The translations under genes and the position numbers were made by a program. The notes under the pieces were generated by a model. That model had not been told where the DNA came from, did not search any database, and saw nothing but the letters and a program-made list of their open reading frames with translations. From the NCBI RefSeq assembly GCF_030125375.1, contig NZ_JASJUU010000005.1, positions 207,604 to 271,603 on the forward strand: a DNA stretch of 64,000 nucleotides, in the 5' to 3' direction. Shown one piece after another: positions 53,354-63,601 of this stretch. The first letter of the stretch is position 1. Every line of letters begins with the position of its first letter. This DNA is from Pseudoalteromonas umbrosa. GTDB lineage: Bacteria; Pseudomonadota; Gammaproteobacteria; Enterobacterales; Alteromonadaceae.

Positions 53354-54331
53354 TTAGAGCTTATCCTTCACCGCAGACAATTGCTCAGCAAAGCTCAAGT
53401 GACGTAAATCGCCTAAACCCGCTTTTTCCGTTAAGGCCAATAAGTGACTTTCCAATTCAAGTAGTTGGGCCTCAACTTGATTCTTTTGCAGCGCCTCTTT
53501 ACGTGCAAGATGCTCTTGATAAAGACTATCTACTCTAAGCAACTGTAATTTAGCTAGACGCACCTTTTCTTCAATCTGCTCATAGTCACGGACGTTATTT
53601 CGAATATATACCTTGGCATATTCGCTGGTGTTACTCGCATCTAGCGCAACGCTAGGCAATACCTTAGCCTTTGGCGATGCCGAAATAGTACGCAATTGTG
53701 ACAAGATCTCACCTAAGTAATAGCGCTCAACGGCACTGACTTCTAATGCCGTTAACTGGGCATTAAAATCAGCTAGCTCTGCTTCAACTTCGGGTTGCTT
53801 ACCATCAACTAGCATCGCACGATACTTTTTATGGGTCTCATTTAATTTGCGATATCGAATAGGAAAGTGCTCTTGCGCTGCAAATTTATCTAGCACAGCA
53901 AAGTGAGAACGAACAGGTTCTAAAACAGATAGAATCAAGTTCTTTGCCGCCTGTGCCCCACCTATTAAAGCCAGCACCTCTTGGCTAAGTTCAATGATCT
54001 CACCGCTGACAGTTTGAGAAGAAAAGAACGAGGCACTATCTAGCGCTTCAAATGGCTTCGCTTTTAAATCAGCAAAATTTTCCTCAAGTTCTTGCCATTC
54101 TTTTTGCGCTTTTTGAACGCGTACACGGTCATAGTCAATCAATGACTCAGTGTTAGCCAAGTACATTGCCTGCTGTGCTTCCTGATAAGCAGCTTCGGCA
54201 CGACTATATGCCGCTTGTACTTGTTCATTAGAGGGTGAAGACCCACCTATTGATTGTACTGAATCTAGTGTTTTACACCCCGTTATGTTAAATAACACAG
54301 CCCCAAACACTAAGCCAAACTTCATTCGCAT
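53354..54331 (-). CDS. Putative lipoprotein with coiled-coil, function unknown
   Basis: 325 residues from the ATG at 54331, which overlaps the outer-membrane protein stop as TAATG and has GGAG upstream. The signal MRMKFGLVFGAVLFNITGC ends in a lipobox-like ITGC. The mature protein is highly helical and rich in Glu, Gln, Leu and Ala, suggesting coiled coils (about 30-80 and 235-300). No domain is recognised. Its coupling to an outer-membrane barrel gene suggests a shared envelope role. Confidence 0.75.
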   Translation of the reverse strand: MRMKFGLVFGAVLFNITGCKTLDSVQSIGGSSPSNEQVQAAYSRAEAAYQEAQQAMYLANTESLIDYDRVRVQKAQKEWQELEENFADLKAKPFEALDSASFFSSQTVSGEIIELSQEVLALIGGAQAAKNLILSVLEPVRSHFAVLDKFAAQEHFPIRYRKLNETHKKYRAMLVDGKQPEVEAELADFNAQLTALEVSAVERYYLGEILSQLRTISASPKAKVLPSVALDASNTSEYAKVYIRNNVRDYEQIEEKVRLAKLQLLRVDSLYQEHLARKEALQKNQVEAQLLELESHLLALTEKAGLGDLRHLSFAEQLSAVKDKL

Positions 54332-55278
54332 TAGTAACTCCATTGTAATCCTGCGGTCAGAGAGACATTAGTATACTCTATTTCAGGGACACGCAAACGT
54401 CGACCGTTCACTTCTTCGGTCACAGTATCTCGCTCTTTGTAGTACGCATCGACACCAAACATCACCGCAATATGCTCAACTAGCTGATATCTGACCCCCG
54501 TTCTGGCCATTACACCCCAACCATTAAAAGTATCCGTGAGTGTTGTTGTCTCAAATTGGGTGTTCTGAATACGGCTATATACTGGCGTACTTAATTCGCC
54601 TTCAATATACCAGCTAAGCTTTTCTTCAGGATGAGTAAGCTTGCTATCGTAACGGGCGCCTAATGTAGCCAACAGTCCCATTTGATCCTCTGTGACTGAA
54701 ATGACAGGCAGTAGCGAAGCTGGGTTATCTTGTAGAACATCGTCACCATCTTTCGTTTGTCCTGGTAAATCAAAGCGAGGGACTGGATCGCCTTCCTCGC
54801 GTGGCAATGCTTTTAGCGCATCATCAAATCGAGTTGCGCCGGGGTTAACAAATTTAAAGTTAGAGCGAGTAAAACTCGAGGTGAATATTTTCATGCCAAA
54901 TGTAAGCTGTATAGCACGTTGATAATTATATGCGGCGGTAAATGCCAGCTCATTGGCTTTGACCTTAAAATCATTTTGTTGGATAGCACCAAAGTCTTTT
55001 AAAGACCATACCTCCTGATCGATTTCCGTCGAGATGGTCGCAGCACTGCCAATATAAAATCCCCAATATTCATCTATACCTGTATACGACAACTGCCTCA
55101 CCGCAGGGTTAGTAACGGTGATTGACTGAGACAGTTGACCAAAACCAGCGACATCCGATAAGGATTCACTATAGTCGATACTTTCAAATCCTAAACGAAC
55201 TTCGCTATAAGAAGGTAGAGGTGCTGCTGCAAACGTATAACTACTAAACATCCCCAGTAAGGCAAGAGTATATTTCAT
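54331..55278 (-). CDS. Outer-membrane beta-barrel protein, function unknown
   Basis: 315 residues. A signal peptide (MKYTLALLGMFSSYTFA) is followed by alternating beta-type sequence and a final strand NVSLTAGLQWSY ending in an aromatic residue, the BAM recognition signal. Length suggests a barrel of 12 or so strands. No specific family is recognised. First gene of a pair with the lipoprotein. Confidence 0.78.
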   Translation of the reverse strand: MKYTLALLGMFSSYTFAAAPLPSYSEVRLGFESIDYSESLSDVAGFGQLSQSITVTNPAVRQLSYTGIDEYWGFYIGSAATISTEIDQEVWSLKDFGAIQQNDFKVKANELAFTAAYNYQRAIQLTFGMKIFTSSFTRSNFKFVNPGATRFDDALKALPREEGDPVPRFDLPGQTKDGDDVLQDNPASLLPVISVTEDQMGLLATLGARYDSKLTHPEEKLSWYIEGELSTPVYSRIQNTQFETTTLTDTFNGWGVMARTGVRYQLVEHIAVMFGVDAYYKERDTVTEEVNGRRLRVPEIEYTNVSLTAGLQWSY

Positions 55279-55480
55279 GACTTTCCCCGATAATGTTGTT
55301 GTCTTGTATCACAAGGCACCACATTACTCTTCCTTGCATACAGGTTATAGAAACAAATTTACACTGACGATTAGACATCAGCGAATGATATAAACATTAG
55401 TACAGAGGTCTTTATAGTCAAGGACATAGGTGAGCTTAACAATATTGTTTAGAAGGAATAGGGTTATCAATAAGCGTGAG

Positions 55481-55509
55481 AAAAAGCTCGTAAATTACGA
55501 GCTTTTTTA
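55481..55509 (-). terminator. acnB terminator
   Basis: A perfect stem (AAAAAGCTCGTAA / TTACGAGCTTTTT) with a short loop, 6 bases beyond the acnB stop on the minus strand and followed by A/T-rich sequence. Confidence 0.93.
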
Positions 55510-55514
55510 AGCAA

Positions 55515-58112
55515 TTATACCGCTTGCTGAATGATCACACTGTCTGCTTTCTTTGTATAATGTAACATTTTGTGGAAATTCAAATAACGATAAGTATCCG
55601 CAGCTGTCGCGTTAATTTTTGTCGCATATTCTTGATACTCATCCGGTGTCGGCAATCGACCTATGATCGCCGCAACTGCCGCCAATTCTGCAGAGGCCAA
55701 AAATACATTTGCCCCTGTTCCTAATCGATTAGGGAAGTTACGGGTTGACGTTGAGACCACCGTCGCCTTATCTGCTACTCTCGCCTGATTACCCATACAC
55801 AAAGAGCATCCCGGTGTTTCAATACGCGCACCAACTCGACCATAAATGCCATAATACCCTTCATCTGTAAGCTGATCTTTGTCCATTTTGGTCGGTGGCG
55901 CTATCCACATGCGCGTAGGCAACTGGCCACTAAAGTTATCAAGTAATTTACCAGCTGCACGGAAGTGGCCAATATTGGTCATACAAGAGCCTATGAAGAC
56001 CTCATTGATCTCCTCGTTTTGTACGGTAGACAGCAAACGTGCATCATCTGGATCATTCGGCGCACATAAAATTGGCTCTTTAATGTCGTTTAAATCAATC
56101 TCAAGTACATGGGCGTATTCAGCATCACTATCTGCAGCCATAAGCTGCGGATGTTCGAGCCATTCCTGCATTTTTGCAATCCGGCGCTCTATTGTACGCA
56201 CCTCTCCATAGCCCTCTGAGATCATCCACTTCAACATCACAATATTGGAATTCAAATACTCTTCAACAGAGGATTGTGACAGCTTTACGGTACACCCAGC
56301 CGCAGACCGCTCGGCTGACGCATCTGACAACTCAAAGGCTTGCTCAACCGTTAAATGCTCAACCCCTTCAATTTCAAGAATGCGGCCTGAAAACTCATTT
56401 ACTTTGCCTTTTTTCTCAACGGTGAGTAGCCCTTGCTTAATCGCGTAAAACGGGATGGCATGCACTAAATCTCGCAATGTGATCCCTGCTTGCATCTCAC
56501 CTTTAAAACGTACGAGCACAGACTCTGGCATGTCCAAAGGCATAACACCTGTCGCAGCGGCGAAGGCAACTGCACCAGAGCCAGCCGGAAAAGAAATCCC
56601 TAATGGGAAACGGGTATGTGAATCACCGCCAGTCCCCACCGTGTCAGGTAAAAGCATACGGTTGATCCAAGAGTGGATCACACCATCGCCTGGTCGCAAC
56701 GACACCCCGCCACGATTCATCATAAAATCCGGCAAAGTATGATGGGTATTTACATCAATGGGCTTTGGATAAGCGGAGGTATGACAAAAAGATTGCATGG
56801 TTAAATCCGCTGAAAAACCAAGGCAGGCTAAATCTTTCAGCTCATCTCGGGTCATCGGCCCAGTAGTGTCTTGCGAGCCAACAGTAGTCATTGTCGGCTC
56901 ACAATATTGGCCAGGTCTAACACCAGTAACACCACAAGCTTTACCCACCATTTTTTGTGCTAGCGTATAGCCTTTGCCAGTATCATCTGCTTGTGCTGGT
57001 TTTTTAAAAATAGTTTCAGCGTCTAGACCAAGTGACGCTCGCGCTTTGTCTGTTAGGCCTCGACCAATGATAAGTGGAATGCGTCCACCGGCTTGAACCT
57101 CGTCTAAAATAACATCCGATTTTAAAGTGAAATGCGAGAGCACCTCGTCAGTACCAAAGCGCTTAACTACCCCTTGATAAGGATAAATGTCAATTTGATC
57201 GCCCATGTTGAGCTTTTCAACAGGTAGCTCTATCGGTAGTGCACCAGAATCTTCCATCGTATTAAAGAAAATGGGGGCAATTTTTCCACCTAAGCACACA
57301 CCGCCTACCCGTTTATTCGGAACATAAGGAATGTCTTCTCCCATAAACCAAAGTACTGAATTAGTCGCTGACTTTCTCGAAGATCCGGTACCAACCACAT
57401 CACCGACATACGCCAAGGGCAGGCCTTTGCTTTTCAATGATTCTAATTGCGCAACAGGGCCTATTTCACCATTTTTATTTGGAGATATACCATCTCGTGC
57501 AAGCTTCAACATAGCTAATGCATGTAACGGAATATCTGGACGAGACCAAGCATCAGGCGCAGGTGACAGATCATCAGTATTAGTCTCACCCGTCACTTTA
57601 AATACCGTGACAGAGATTTTCTCAGGAACCGCAGTTTTTTGTGTAAACCATTCTGCCTGTGCCCATGACTCAAGTACTTGCTGCGCAAATGCATTACCAT
57701 CCTTTGCTTTTTCCTCTACATCATAAAATGCATCAAACATTAATAAAGTATGTGATAACCCTTGAACAGCAATAGGAGCAAGCTCTGGTTCATCTAGCAA
57801 CTCGATCATGGGCGCAATGTTATAGCCACCTAGCATAGTGCCCAACAGTTCAACAGCATAGGCTTTAGATATTAGCGGTGATATTGCCTCCCCTTTTGCT
57901 AACGCAGCCAAAAAACTCGCCTTGATATAGGCAGCATCATCCACTCCAGGTGGCACACGATTGACCAATAAGTCTAAAAGGAAGGCTTCTTCACCTATCG
58001 GTGGTGCTTTTATTAACTCAATTAAATCTGCGGTTTGCTGTGCGTCCAACGGCTTAGGTACTATCCCTTTTGCCGCACGCTCTTCAACATGATTTCGGTA
58101 CTCTTGAAGCAC
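55515..58112 (-). CDS. acnB: Aconitate hydratase B / 2-methylisocitrate dehydratase
   Basis: Chosen GTG start at 58112 (AGAGGA ribosome site 9 bases upstream) gives 865 residues, exactly E. coli AcnB length, beginning LQEYRNHVEERAAKG after the initiator. An in-frame ATG at 58148 would add 12 residues. It isomerises citrate to isocitrate in the TCA cycle. The HEAT-like N-terminal domain precedes the swivel domain and the 4Fe-4S ligands in GSCMTN and PGCSLCMGNQ. The apo-form of AcnB binds mRNA in E. coli. Confidence 0.96.
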   Translation of the reverse strand: MLQEYRNHVEERAAKGIVPKPLDAQQTADLIELIKAPPIGEEAFLLDLLVNRVPPGVDDAAYIKASFLAALAKGEAISPLISKAYAVELLGTMLGGYNIAPMIELLDEPELAPIAVQGLSHTLLMFDAFYDVEEKAKDGNAFAQQVLESWAQAEWFTQKTAVPEKISVTVFKVTGETNTDDLSPAPDAWSRPDIPLHALAMLKLARDGISPNKNGEIGPVAQLESLKSKGLPLAYVGDVVGTGSSRKSATNSVLWFMGEDIPYVPNKRVGGVCLGGKIAPIFFNTMEDSGALPIELPVEKLNMGDQIDIYPYQGVVKRFGTDEVLSHFTLKSDVILDEVQAGGRIPLIIGRGLTDKARASLGLDAETIFKKPAQADDTGKGYTLAQKMVGKACGVTGVRPGQYCEPTMTTVGSQDTTGPMTRDELKDLACLGFSADLTMQSFCHTSAYPKPIDVNTHHTLPDFMMNRGGVSLRPGDGVIHSWINRMLLPDTVGTGGDSHTRFPLGISFPAGSGAVAFAAATGVMPLDMPESVLVRFKGEMQAGITLRDLVHAIPFYAIKQGLLTVEKKGKVNEFSGRILEIEGVEHLTVEQAFELSDASAERSAAGCTVKLSQSSVEEYLNSNIVMLKWMISEGYGEVRTIERRIAKMQEWLEHPQLMAADSDAEYAHVLEIDLNDIKEPILCAPNDPDDARLLSTVQNEEINEVFIGSCMTNIGHFRAAGKLLDNFSGQLPTRMWIAPPTKMDKDQLTDEGYYGIYGRVGARIETPGCSLCMGNQARVADKATVVSTSTRNFPNRLGTGANVFLASAELAAVAAIIGRLPTPDEYQEYATKINATAADTYRYLNFHKMLHYTKKADSVIIQQAV

Positions 58113-58321
58113 GGTGATATCCTCTTGGTGACGTGTTTTAATAAGCATTTTAGTAGTTTTGTTTATGACTGCTTATCTTTTAATCTAGCCACTTGATTAT
58201 AAGAGCTTTTTGCCAATATGAAAATCTTGCAAGTTGTGACAGCGAAAGATACTCGATATCAATGTCATGAATGGAGAGGTAAGGGAGAAATTACAGATTT
58301 AATGGTTATATATACAATAAT

Positions 58322-58347
58322 GGCTGAACAACGCTTGTCATTCAGCC
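58322..58347 (-). terminator. Hairpin after OmpA-family gene
   Basis: GGCTGAA and TTCAGCC arms form a 7-bp stem 14 bases beyond the ompA-like stop on the minus strand, followed by ATTATTG. A weak terminator candidate. Confidence 0.4.
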
Positions 58348-58360
58348 ATATAAAGAGGAA

Positions 58361-59419
58361 TTACCTCTTCACTTTTACTCTTTCCACCGAAATGACCTTC
58401 GCTTCAACACGGCGGTTAGCTGTATGTGCTTCTTGAGTATTACGGTTATCCATTAAGCGCTCTTCACCATAACCTACGGTTGAAATACGTGATTGCGCAA
58501 TGCCTTTTTCGACCAACTGCGCCGCTACGGCATCAGCGCGCTTTTTAGATAGCCACATATTGTAGTCGGCTTTACCTAGACTTGAAGTATGGCCTTCTAG
58601 TACAACCGTTGTTTCAGGGTGTGCACGTAAAAACTCTACAACTGAGTTGATATCATCTAAATACTGCTGAGATACTTGAGAGTTGTTATTCGGGAAGCGA
58701 ACTAACAAGCTCACCGTGACTTCTTTATTTTCATATAAGCTACAACCAGCAGCATCGACTGCATCACTCATAGGTGTATTAGCACATCTATCTTTACTAT
58801 CTAATACGCCATCGCCATCGCTGTCTTTAGGCTTTTCAACCACAACTGGCTGAGGTGCTGGTTGCGGTGCAGGCTCAACTTTTTTCGGACTACTTGACGC
58901 TTTACCAAACATATAGTTGATACCAAGCTTTGCACCCACATCGGTATAGCTGCGCTCTAAGCCTTGATAAATTGCAGTTTCAAAATTAGCGGCCAAGTTA
59001 TCAGTGAAATGATGACGATAACCTACACCTGCATTAGCAAATAAGTTGCTATCAAAAATATCTATCGATTTAAGACCTGCCAATGCATAAAAAGGGCCGC
59101 CATTAAAGTGGTAAAGACCATCGATACCAAGACGGTCACCATCTTGAGAACCGACACCGGCACCCTCTAAATCAAAATCCATATCAGCATATTCGATGCG
59201 CGCACTCCAATACTTGTTAAACCTGTAGCCAAGTTCTGCACCCCATCCAGTGGAGTCATCAATGCCGACTCCACCATTGCCAACACCTCTGATATTCTCC
59301 CAATCTGCGTTGTAGTAATCTCCAAACACACCTAGGTATACACCCTCTTCAACTTCTTTCGCATGTAAAGACGTTGCTGCTGCCATTGCCACAATTACGC
59401 TTAGCATTTTAAGTTTCAT
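58361..59419 (-). CDS. OmpA-family outer-membrane protein
   Basis: 352 residues. A signal peptide (about 1-20, ending SLHAKE) is followed by an eight-strand OmpA-type barrel (about 22-175), a proline-rich linker (EPAPQPAPQP), a thrombospondin-type-3 calcium motif (DSDGDGVLDSKDRC) and a C-terminal peptidoglycan-binding OmpA domain with LEGHTSSLGKADYNMWLS and VGYGEERL. It probably anchors the outer membrane to the cell wall. Monocistronic. Confidence 0.93.
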   Translation of the reverse strand: MKLKMLSVIVAMAAATSLHAKEVEEGVYLGVFGDYYNADWENIRGVGNGGVGIDDSTGWGAELGYRFNKYWSARIEYADMDFDLEGAGVGSQDGDRLGIDGLYHFNGGPFYALAGLKSIDIFDSNLFANAGVGYRHHFTDNLAANFETAIYQGLERSYTDVGAKLGINYMFGKASSSPKKVEPAPQPAPQPVVVEKPKDSDGDGVLDSKDRCANTPMSDAVDAAGCSLYENKEVTVSLLVRFPNNNSQVSQQYLDDINSVVEFLRAHPETTVVLEGHTSSLGKADYNMWLSKKRADAVAAQLVEKGIAQSRISTVGYGEERLMDNRNTQEAHTANRRVEAKVISVERVKVKR

Positions 59420-59536
59420 CGCTGTTTCCCTCTAAAATCCAGACTTATTAAATTTGATAGCAAGATAATAGTAGTCGATGTCTTAATAATTACTTAACAC
59501 TAAATAAGTATTTTTAGTTAATAATTAAAGCTGAGC

Positions 59537-61339
59537 CTAGCCTTGATGACCAAATAAAACTTGGTATAAACCATCTTCTTCAACTAATGTACGATGATCG
59601 CCTGATTGAGTGACGTAGCCGTCATCTAGCACGTAAATAATATCAGCTTGACGGATTGCGCTAAGCCGATGGGCAATGATCAAAGTCGTGCGTCCACTCA
59701 AAAATTGATTGAGATTTTTATGGATACGCGCTTCTGTTTCCACATCGAGCGCCGAAGTCGCCTCATCCAAAATCACCATTTTAGGATCTGCTGCAACCAT
59801 ACGTGCAATCGCTAGCCTCTGCTTTTGGCCACCCGATAGTTTGACACCATTACGGCCAACAATGGCATCCAGCTTTCCGTCCATTTCTTTAACATTATCT
59901 GCCAATTCTGCAATTTCCAAAGCATGCCAAAGCTGCTCATCAGTGCATGGCTTACCTAAGCTTAAATTTTCTCTGATACTCGAGTTGAACAAGATAGGCT
60001 GCTGTAACACAGTCACTGCGTTTTCTCTGATGAGGTCATAACCTATGTCTTCAGCTGCAATACCATTAATCAGGATGTCTCCTGTGGATTTCTCATAAAG
60101 CCCTAATAAAAGCTGTACAAGGGTCGACTTTCCACCGCCAGAGACAGCAACCAAGGCCACTTTTTTCCCCTTAGGAATATGCATGCTGACATCGTGTAAA
60201 ATAGGCTGACCTTCATTGTATTCAAAACTCACCTGTTTAAACTCAATGCCAATTTTATCTGCTTCGAATACTTGCTGAGCTGATTCTGTACGTGCATCAT
60301 TCGATGTTTCCGTCTCAAAGTCCAGCACTTGGTTTAGCCTCTGTAGCGCCGCAGAGGCACTGTAATAAGAGTACTGGATACTGAGAATTTCCTGGACGGG
60401 TCCCATCATGAACCACAAATAACCAAACACAGCAAAAATCTGACCAACAGAAAGGCCTGAAAACACCACCATTAACATCGCAATGGCACGAAATACCTCA
60501 AACCCGAGTAAAAACACTGTGAAACTCAAACGATTAACGGCATCTGTTTTCCATTGTGATTGGACAGAGTGATACCGCAAATCTTTTGCCGCAGTGAGTA
60601 CATTGTCAAAATACCCGTGTTCACGGCGCATGGCTTTAAGCTGGGCAATAGCATCAAGAGTTTCAACTAATGCTGTTTGAAAAGCTTCAAATGCATTGTT
60701 TTTTTCTTTTGTTAAATGTTTAACCTGTTTGCCAAATTGTCTCGAGAAATAAATCACAGCAGGGTTTAGCGTCAAAATAATTAACCCGAGTGTAAAGTCG
60801 ATCCATAGCAATACAATCGCCGTTCCAATGATAGTCAGCAGTCCAATTAAAAAGCGCGACATTGTTTGACTAATAAAACCGTCTAGTGTCTCTATGTCAG
60901 TTACACATCGCGAACTAATCGCTGCACCACCTTGTGTTTCAAACTCTTTAAGTCTCACCTGAGATAAGTGACCAAGTAAGCGTTGGCGGATATTCAGCGA
61001 AACATCCTTACCAATAATGGTGAACTGGCGAGACTGAGCAACCCCTAATAATAAAGCCCCTATACGCATTAGCATAACAGCCGCTAAAATGGCAAGTATG
61101 TAGCCTGTTGCTCCATGCCACTCTGTAGGTAGAAAGCCATTCATAAATTCAACAGCAACACCTGGCTTTGCTAGCAGCACCTCATCAACTAATAAGGGCA
61201 TCATCAAGGGAATAGGTACACTGACCAGCGCCGCTAACAGTGCAATGATATGAGCGTAGACCAGGGGCTTTTTATGTTTGAGCACCTGCCTCTGAATTTC
61301 TTTCCAAGTTAATGGCCCTGTCATCTCTGGATTCTGCAT
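59537..61339 (-). CDS. MsbA-like ABC exporter (fused permease and ATPase)
   Basis: 600 residues. A six-helix transmembrane domain (about 20-330) precedes an ATPase with Walker A AVSGGGKST, signature LSGGQKQR, Walker B MVILDEATSAL and switch IAHRLSAI. It is a homodimeric exporter of the MsbA/LmrA class (lipids, drugs or peptides). Its ATG follows the selO stop without a gap, so it is the last gene of a three-gene operon. No peptidase C39 domain is present, so it does not itself cut GG leaders. Confidence 0.9.
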   Translation of the reverse strand: MQNPEMTGPLTWKEIQRQVLKHKKPLVYAHIIALLAALVSVPIPLMMPLLVDEVLLAKPGVAVEFMNGFLPTEWHGATGYILAILAAVMLMRIGALLLGVAQSRQFTIIGKDVSLNIRQRLLGHLSQVRLKEFETQGGAAISSRCVTDIETLDGFISQTMSRFLIGLLTIIGTAIVLLWIDFTLGLIILTLNPAVIYFSRQFGKQVKHLTKEKNNAFEAFQTALVETLDAIAQLKAMRREHGYFDNVLTAAKDLRYHSVQSQWKTDAVNRLSFTVFLLGFEVFRAIAMLMVVFSGLSVGQIFAVFGYLWFMMGPVQEILSIQYSYYSASAALQRLNQVLDFETETSNDARTESAQQVFEADKIGIEFKQVSFEYNEGQPILHDVSMHIPKGKKVALVAVSGGGKSTLVQLLLGLYEKSTGDILINGIAAEDIGYDLIRENAVTVLQQPILFNSSIRENLSLGKPCTDEQLWHALEIAELADNVKEMDGKLDAIVGRNGVKLSGGQKQRLAIARMVAADPKMVILDEATSALDVETEARIHKNLNQFLSGRTTLIIAHRLSAIRQADIIYVLDDGYVTQSGDHRTLVEEDGLYQVLFGHQG

Positions 61340-62770
61340 TTAAGTACCACAAAAAGTTTGGTAATGAGTTGAGTTCGTTTGCGATTGCAGCCATTTGTCT
61401 GGATAAGAAGTGTATTCATATGGGGAGCTCAACGCAGCTAGCCACTCAGTTAATAATTCGCTTTTGCCCTTTTGATAAAAATCATTGATCACTTCCTCTA
61501 CTAAATCATTACGAGGAATGATTGCCGGATTATGTCGCATCATCATTGCGGCAACTTCACCATCGTTAAACTGCGCAGTACTTGCTTGCCACTTGACAAC
61601 CCACTCTTGCAATTCACTGGGGATCGGAAATTGCGCTTGCAGCTTATGTAACTTAGCAGCAGTAAATGATGCAAAAGTATTTGTATAATCAAGCTGATGC
61701 TTTGTCATCAGTTCAAGTAACTCCGTGACTAAATCTTGATCACCCTTTTGGGCTTGAAGTAAACCCAACTTATTACGCCATAGCTGTTGATAGCCTTGAT
61801 TAAAGCGTTCAGAAAAGCCAACTAACATAGCAGAGAATCTCTCAATTGCAGGTTGCTCTTCTGCGAATAAGAGAAGAAGTGATTCGGCTAATCGACCACA
61901 ATTCCAACTTGCCATATTAGGCTGTTGGCCAAAGGCATACCGGCCTTGTCTATCGATTGAGCTAAATACACGATTAAATGAAAATGACTCCATCATAGCG
62001 CATGGGCCGTAGTCAATTGTTTCACCGTTCACTAGGGTGTTATCGGTATTCATCACTCCATGAACAAAGCCTACCTGTAACCACTTAAGCATCAAGTCGC
62101 ATTGCGCATCACATACGTATTGGAAAAAGGTAAAAATATTATCGTCACGATTTTCACTCACCTCTAATCCCATGTCTCTCATTGTGCTTTCAAGCAACTT
62201 GAGCATGGCATCCTCATCTTGCTGTAAAGCCAGATATTGAAATGACCCAACTCTAATATGACTCTTAGCAATTCTTGCAACGACAGCACCAGGTAAAGTC
62301 CCTTGGCGGTAAACAGTTTGTCCCGTTGAAAGTACAGCGAGACACTGAGTCGATGGGACGCCAAGAGCCGTTAAAGCGTGACTCATGACAAACTCTCTGA
62401 CCGCTGGCCCCATTGCACATAGGCCATCACCGCCACGAGAGAAAACGGTGGTACCAGAGCCTTTTAGCTGCAGATCGATTACATCGCCGTTCGGCGCTGT
62501 AAAAGAGCCGATCAAATGAGCTCGGCCATCACCTAAAGTAGGATTAAATTGACCAAATTGGTGACCTGAGTATGCTAAGCATACACTGTGAGAGTCAGGT
62601 AAAGGCTGCTGACCAGATAAATATAATGATGCGGTATCATCATCCCAATTCAAACCGAGCTCACTGTTAAGTGAGGTATTAAATAGGGCTAAAGTTGCGT
62701 TATCAAAAACGTTTGGTGCTGCAGGAACAGCAAATTGCTCACCAATAACGGCATATCTTGAATAAAACAT
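61340..62770 (-). CDS. selO: Protein adenylyltransferase SelO
   Basis: 476 residues (E. coli YdiU 478). Pseudokinase-fold enzyme that transfers AMP from ATP to Ser, Thr or Tyr of target proteins, linked to redox homeostasis. Motifs GDGRAHLIGSF, LKGSGTTVFSRGGDGLCAMG, MNTDNTLVNGETIDYGPCAMME (in two blocks) and IIPRNDLV are characteristic. The C-terminus FCGT keeps a cysteine three residues from the end, the place of selenocysteine in some eukaryotic SelO. It lies 3 bp after the Tag-like gene. Confidence 0.94.
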   Translation of the reverse strand: MFYSRYAVIGEQFAVPAAPNVFDNATLALFNTSLNSELGLNWDDDTASLYLSGQQPLPDSHSVCLAYSGHQFGQFNPTLGDGRAHLIGSFTAPNGDVIDLQLKGSGTTVFSRGGDGLCAMGPAVREFVMSHALTALGVPSTQCLAVLSTGQTVYRQGTLPGAVVARIAKSHIRVGSFQYLALQQDEDAMLKLLESTMRDMGLEVSENRDDNIFTFFQYVCDAQCDLMLKWLQVGFVHGVMNTDNTLVNGETIDYGPCAMMESFSFNRVFSSIDRQGRYAFGQQPNMASWNCGRLAESLLLLFAEEQPAIERFSAMLVGFSERFNQGYQQLWRNKLGLLQAQKGDQDLVTELLELMTKHQLDYTNTFASFTAAKLHKLQAQFPIPSELQEWVVKWQASTAQFNDGEVAAMMMRHNPAIIPRNDLVEEVINDFYQKGKSELLTEWLAALSSPYEYTSYPDKWLQSQTNSTHYQTFCGT

Positions 62771-62773
62771 AAT

Positions 62774-63463
62774 TTAAGTACTCTGAATTGCATTATCACC
62801 AATACTAAAAGCAATAAGTTGGCTAAGTGCTGTTAATGACATGCCACTTGCATGTTGAAGTTCATTAAAGTGTTGTTGTGCTGCTTTTAGTGATTTCAAC
62901 GATTGTAGTCCGCCATCAATGACACCATTTGCGCGTAAATAAGTCTCCACGTCTTTTGTCATTAAAAAAGTATCTTTTCCGAGTGCACGTAGAGCAAACG
63001 GGCCTGTATTGCCACCTAAGCGATTACCTCGTTTTTTAAGCAGTAGCCACAGATTAATGATATCTTCGCTAGGCCAATTTGCTATCAGCTTACTAAAAGA
63101 TCCATGCTCTTGTTGCAGTTCATAAATCATATGGCAATTAATAGCGATACTTTGTACTTTCTTAAAGTTACGAATAATACGTTCATCTTGAGCACGCTGT
63201 TCATACATTTCAGGAGACATATAAAGTAATTTATCAACGGAAAAATCCCAGAAAACCTCTCTAAATCCTTCCCACTTAGCATTGACAACCGACCAATAAA
63301 AACCAGATTGAAAGATTTTTCTAGTAAACTCTTCTAACCATAAATCATCGCTGTACGTACTAAGTACACTTTTTTCAAGTGGCTCATTCAACAAAACACG
63401 TAAGTTGGCCTCACCACCTTTACGTTCACATGCTCTATCGTAAATATCATTAAATCGAGACAA
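62774..63463 (-). CDS. DNA-3-methyladenine glycosylase I (Tag)-like protein
   Basis: 229 residues resembling the Tag family of HhH-type DNA glycosylases: FYWSVVNAKWEGFREVFWDF corresponds to the conserved WxxVxxKWxxFRxxF block, and IIRNFKKVQSIAINC to the IRNxxKxxAxxxNA helix. The zinc-binding Cys/His termini of E. coli Tag are not evident, so this is a Tag-like relative, and substrate removal is unproven. First gene of an operon with selO and the ABC exporter. Confidence 0.78.
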   Translation of the reverse strand: MSRFNDIYDRACERKGGEANLRVLLNEPLEKSVLSTYSDDLWLEEFTRKIFQSGFYWSVVNAKWEGFREVFWDFSVDKLLYMSPEMYEQRAQDERIIRNFKKVQSIAINCHMIYELQQEHGSFSKLIANWPSEDIINLWLLLKKRGNRLGGNTGPFALRALGKDTFLMTKDVETYLRANGVIDGGLQSLKSLKAAQQHFNELQHASGMSLTALSQLIAFSIGDNAIQST

Positions 63464-63601
63464 TGGTGCTCCGCAATCACATTAATTCAAATATCATTAT
63501 TAATAATAGTCTCACAAATTGTCTCTACTAAACACACTCAAGATATAGGGACATTTAGTGATATGAGTAAGATATGATTTTCATAGGTAGACAATATAAT
63601 T

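Noticed and set aside
58218..58436. 72-codon plus-strand frame downstream of acnB
   Set aside because: It overlaps the end of the ompA-like gene on the other strand and has no homology or good ribosome site.
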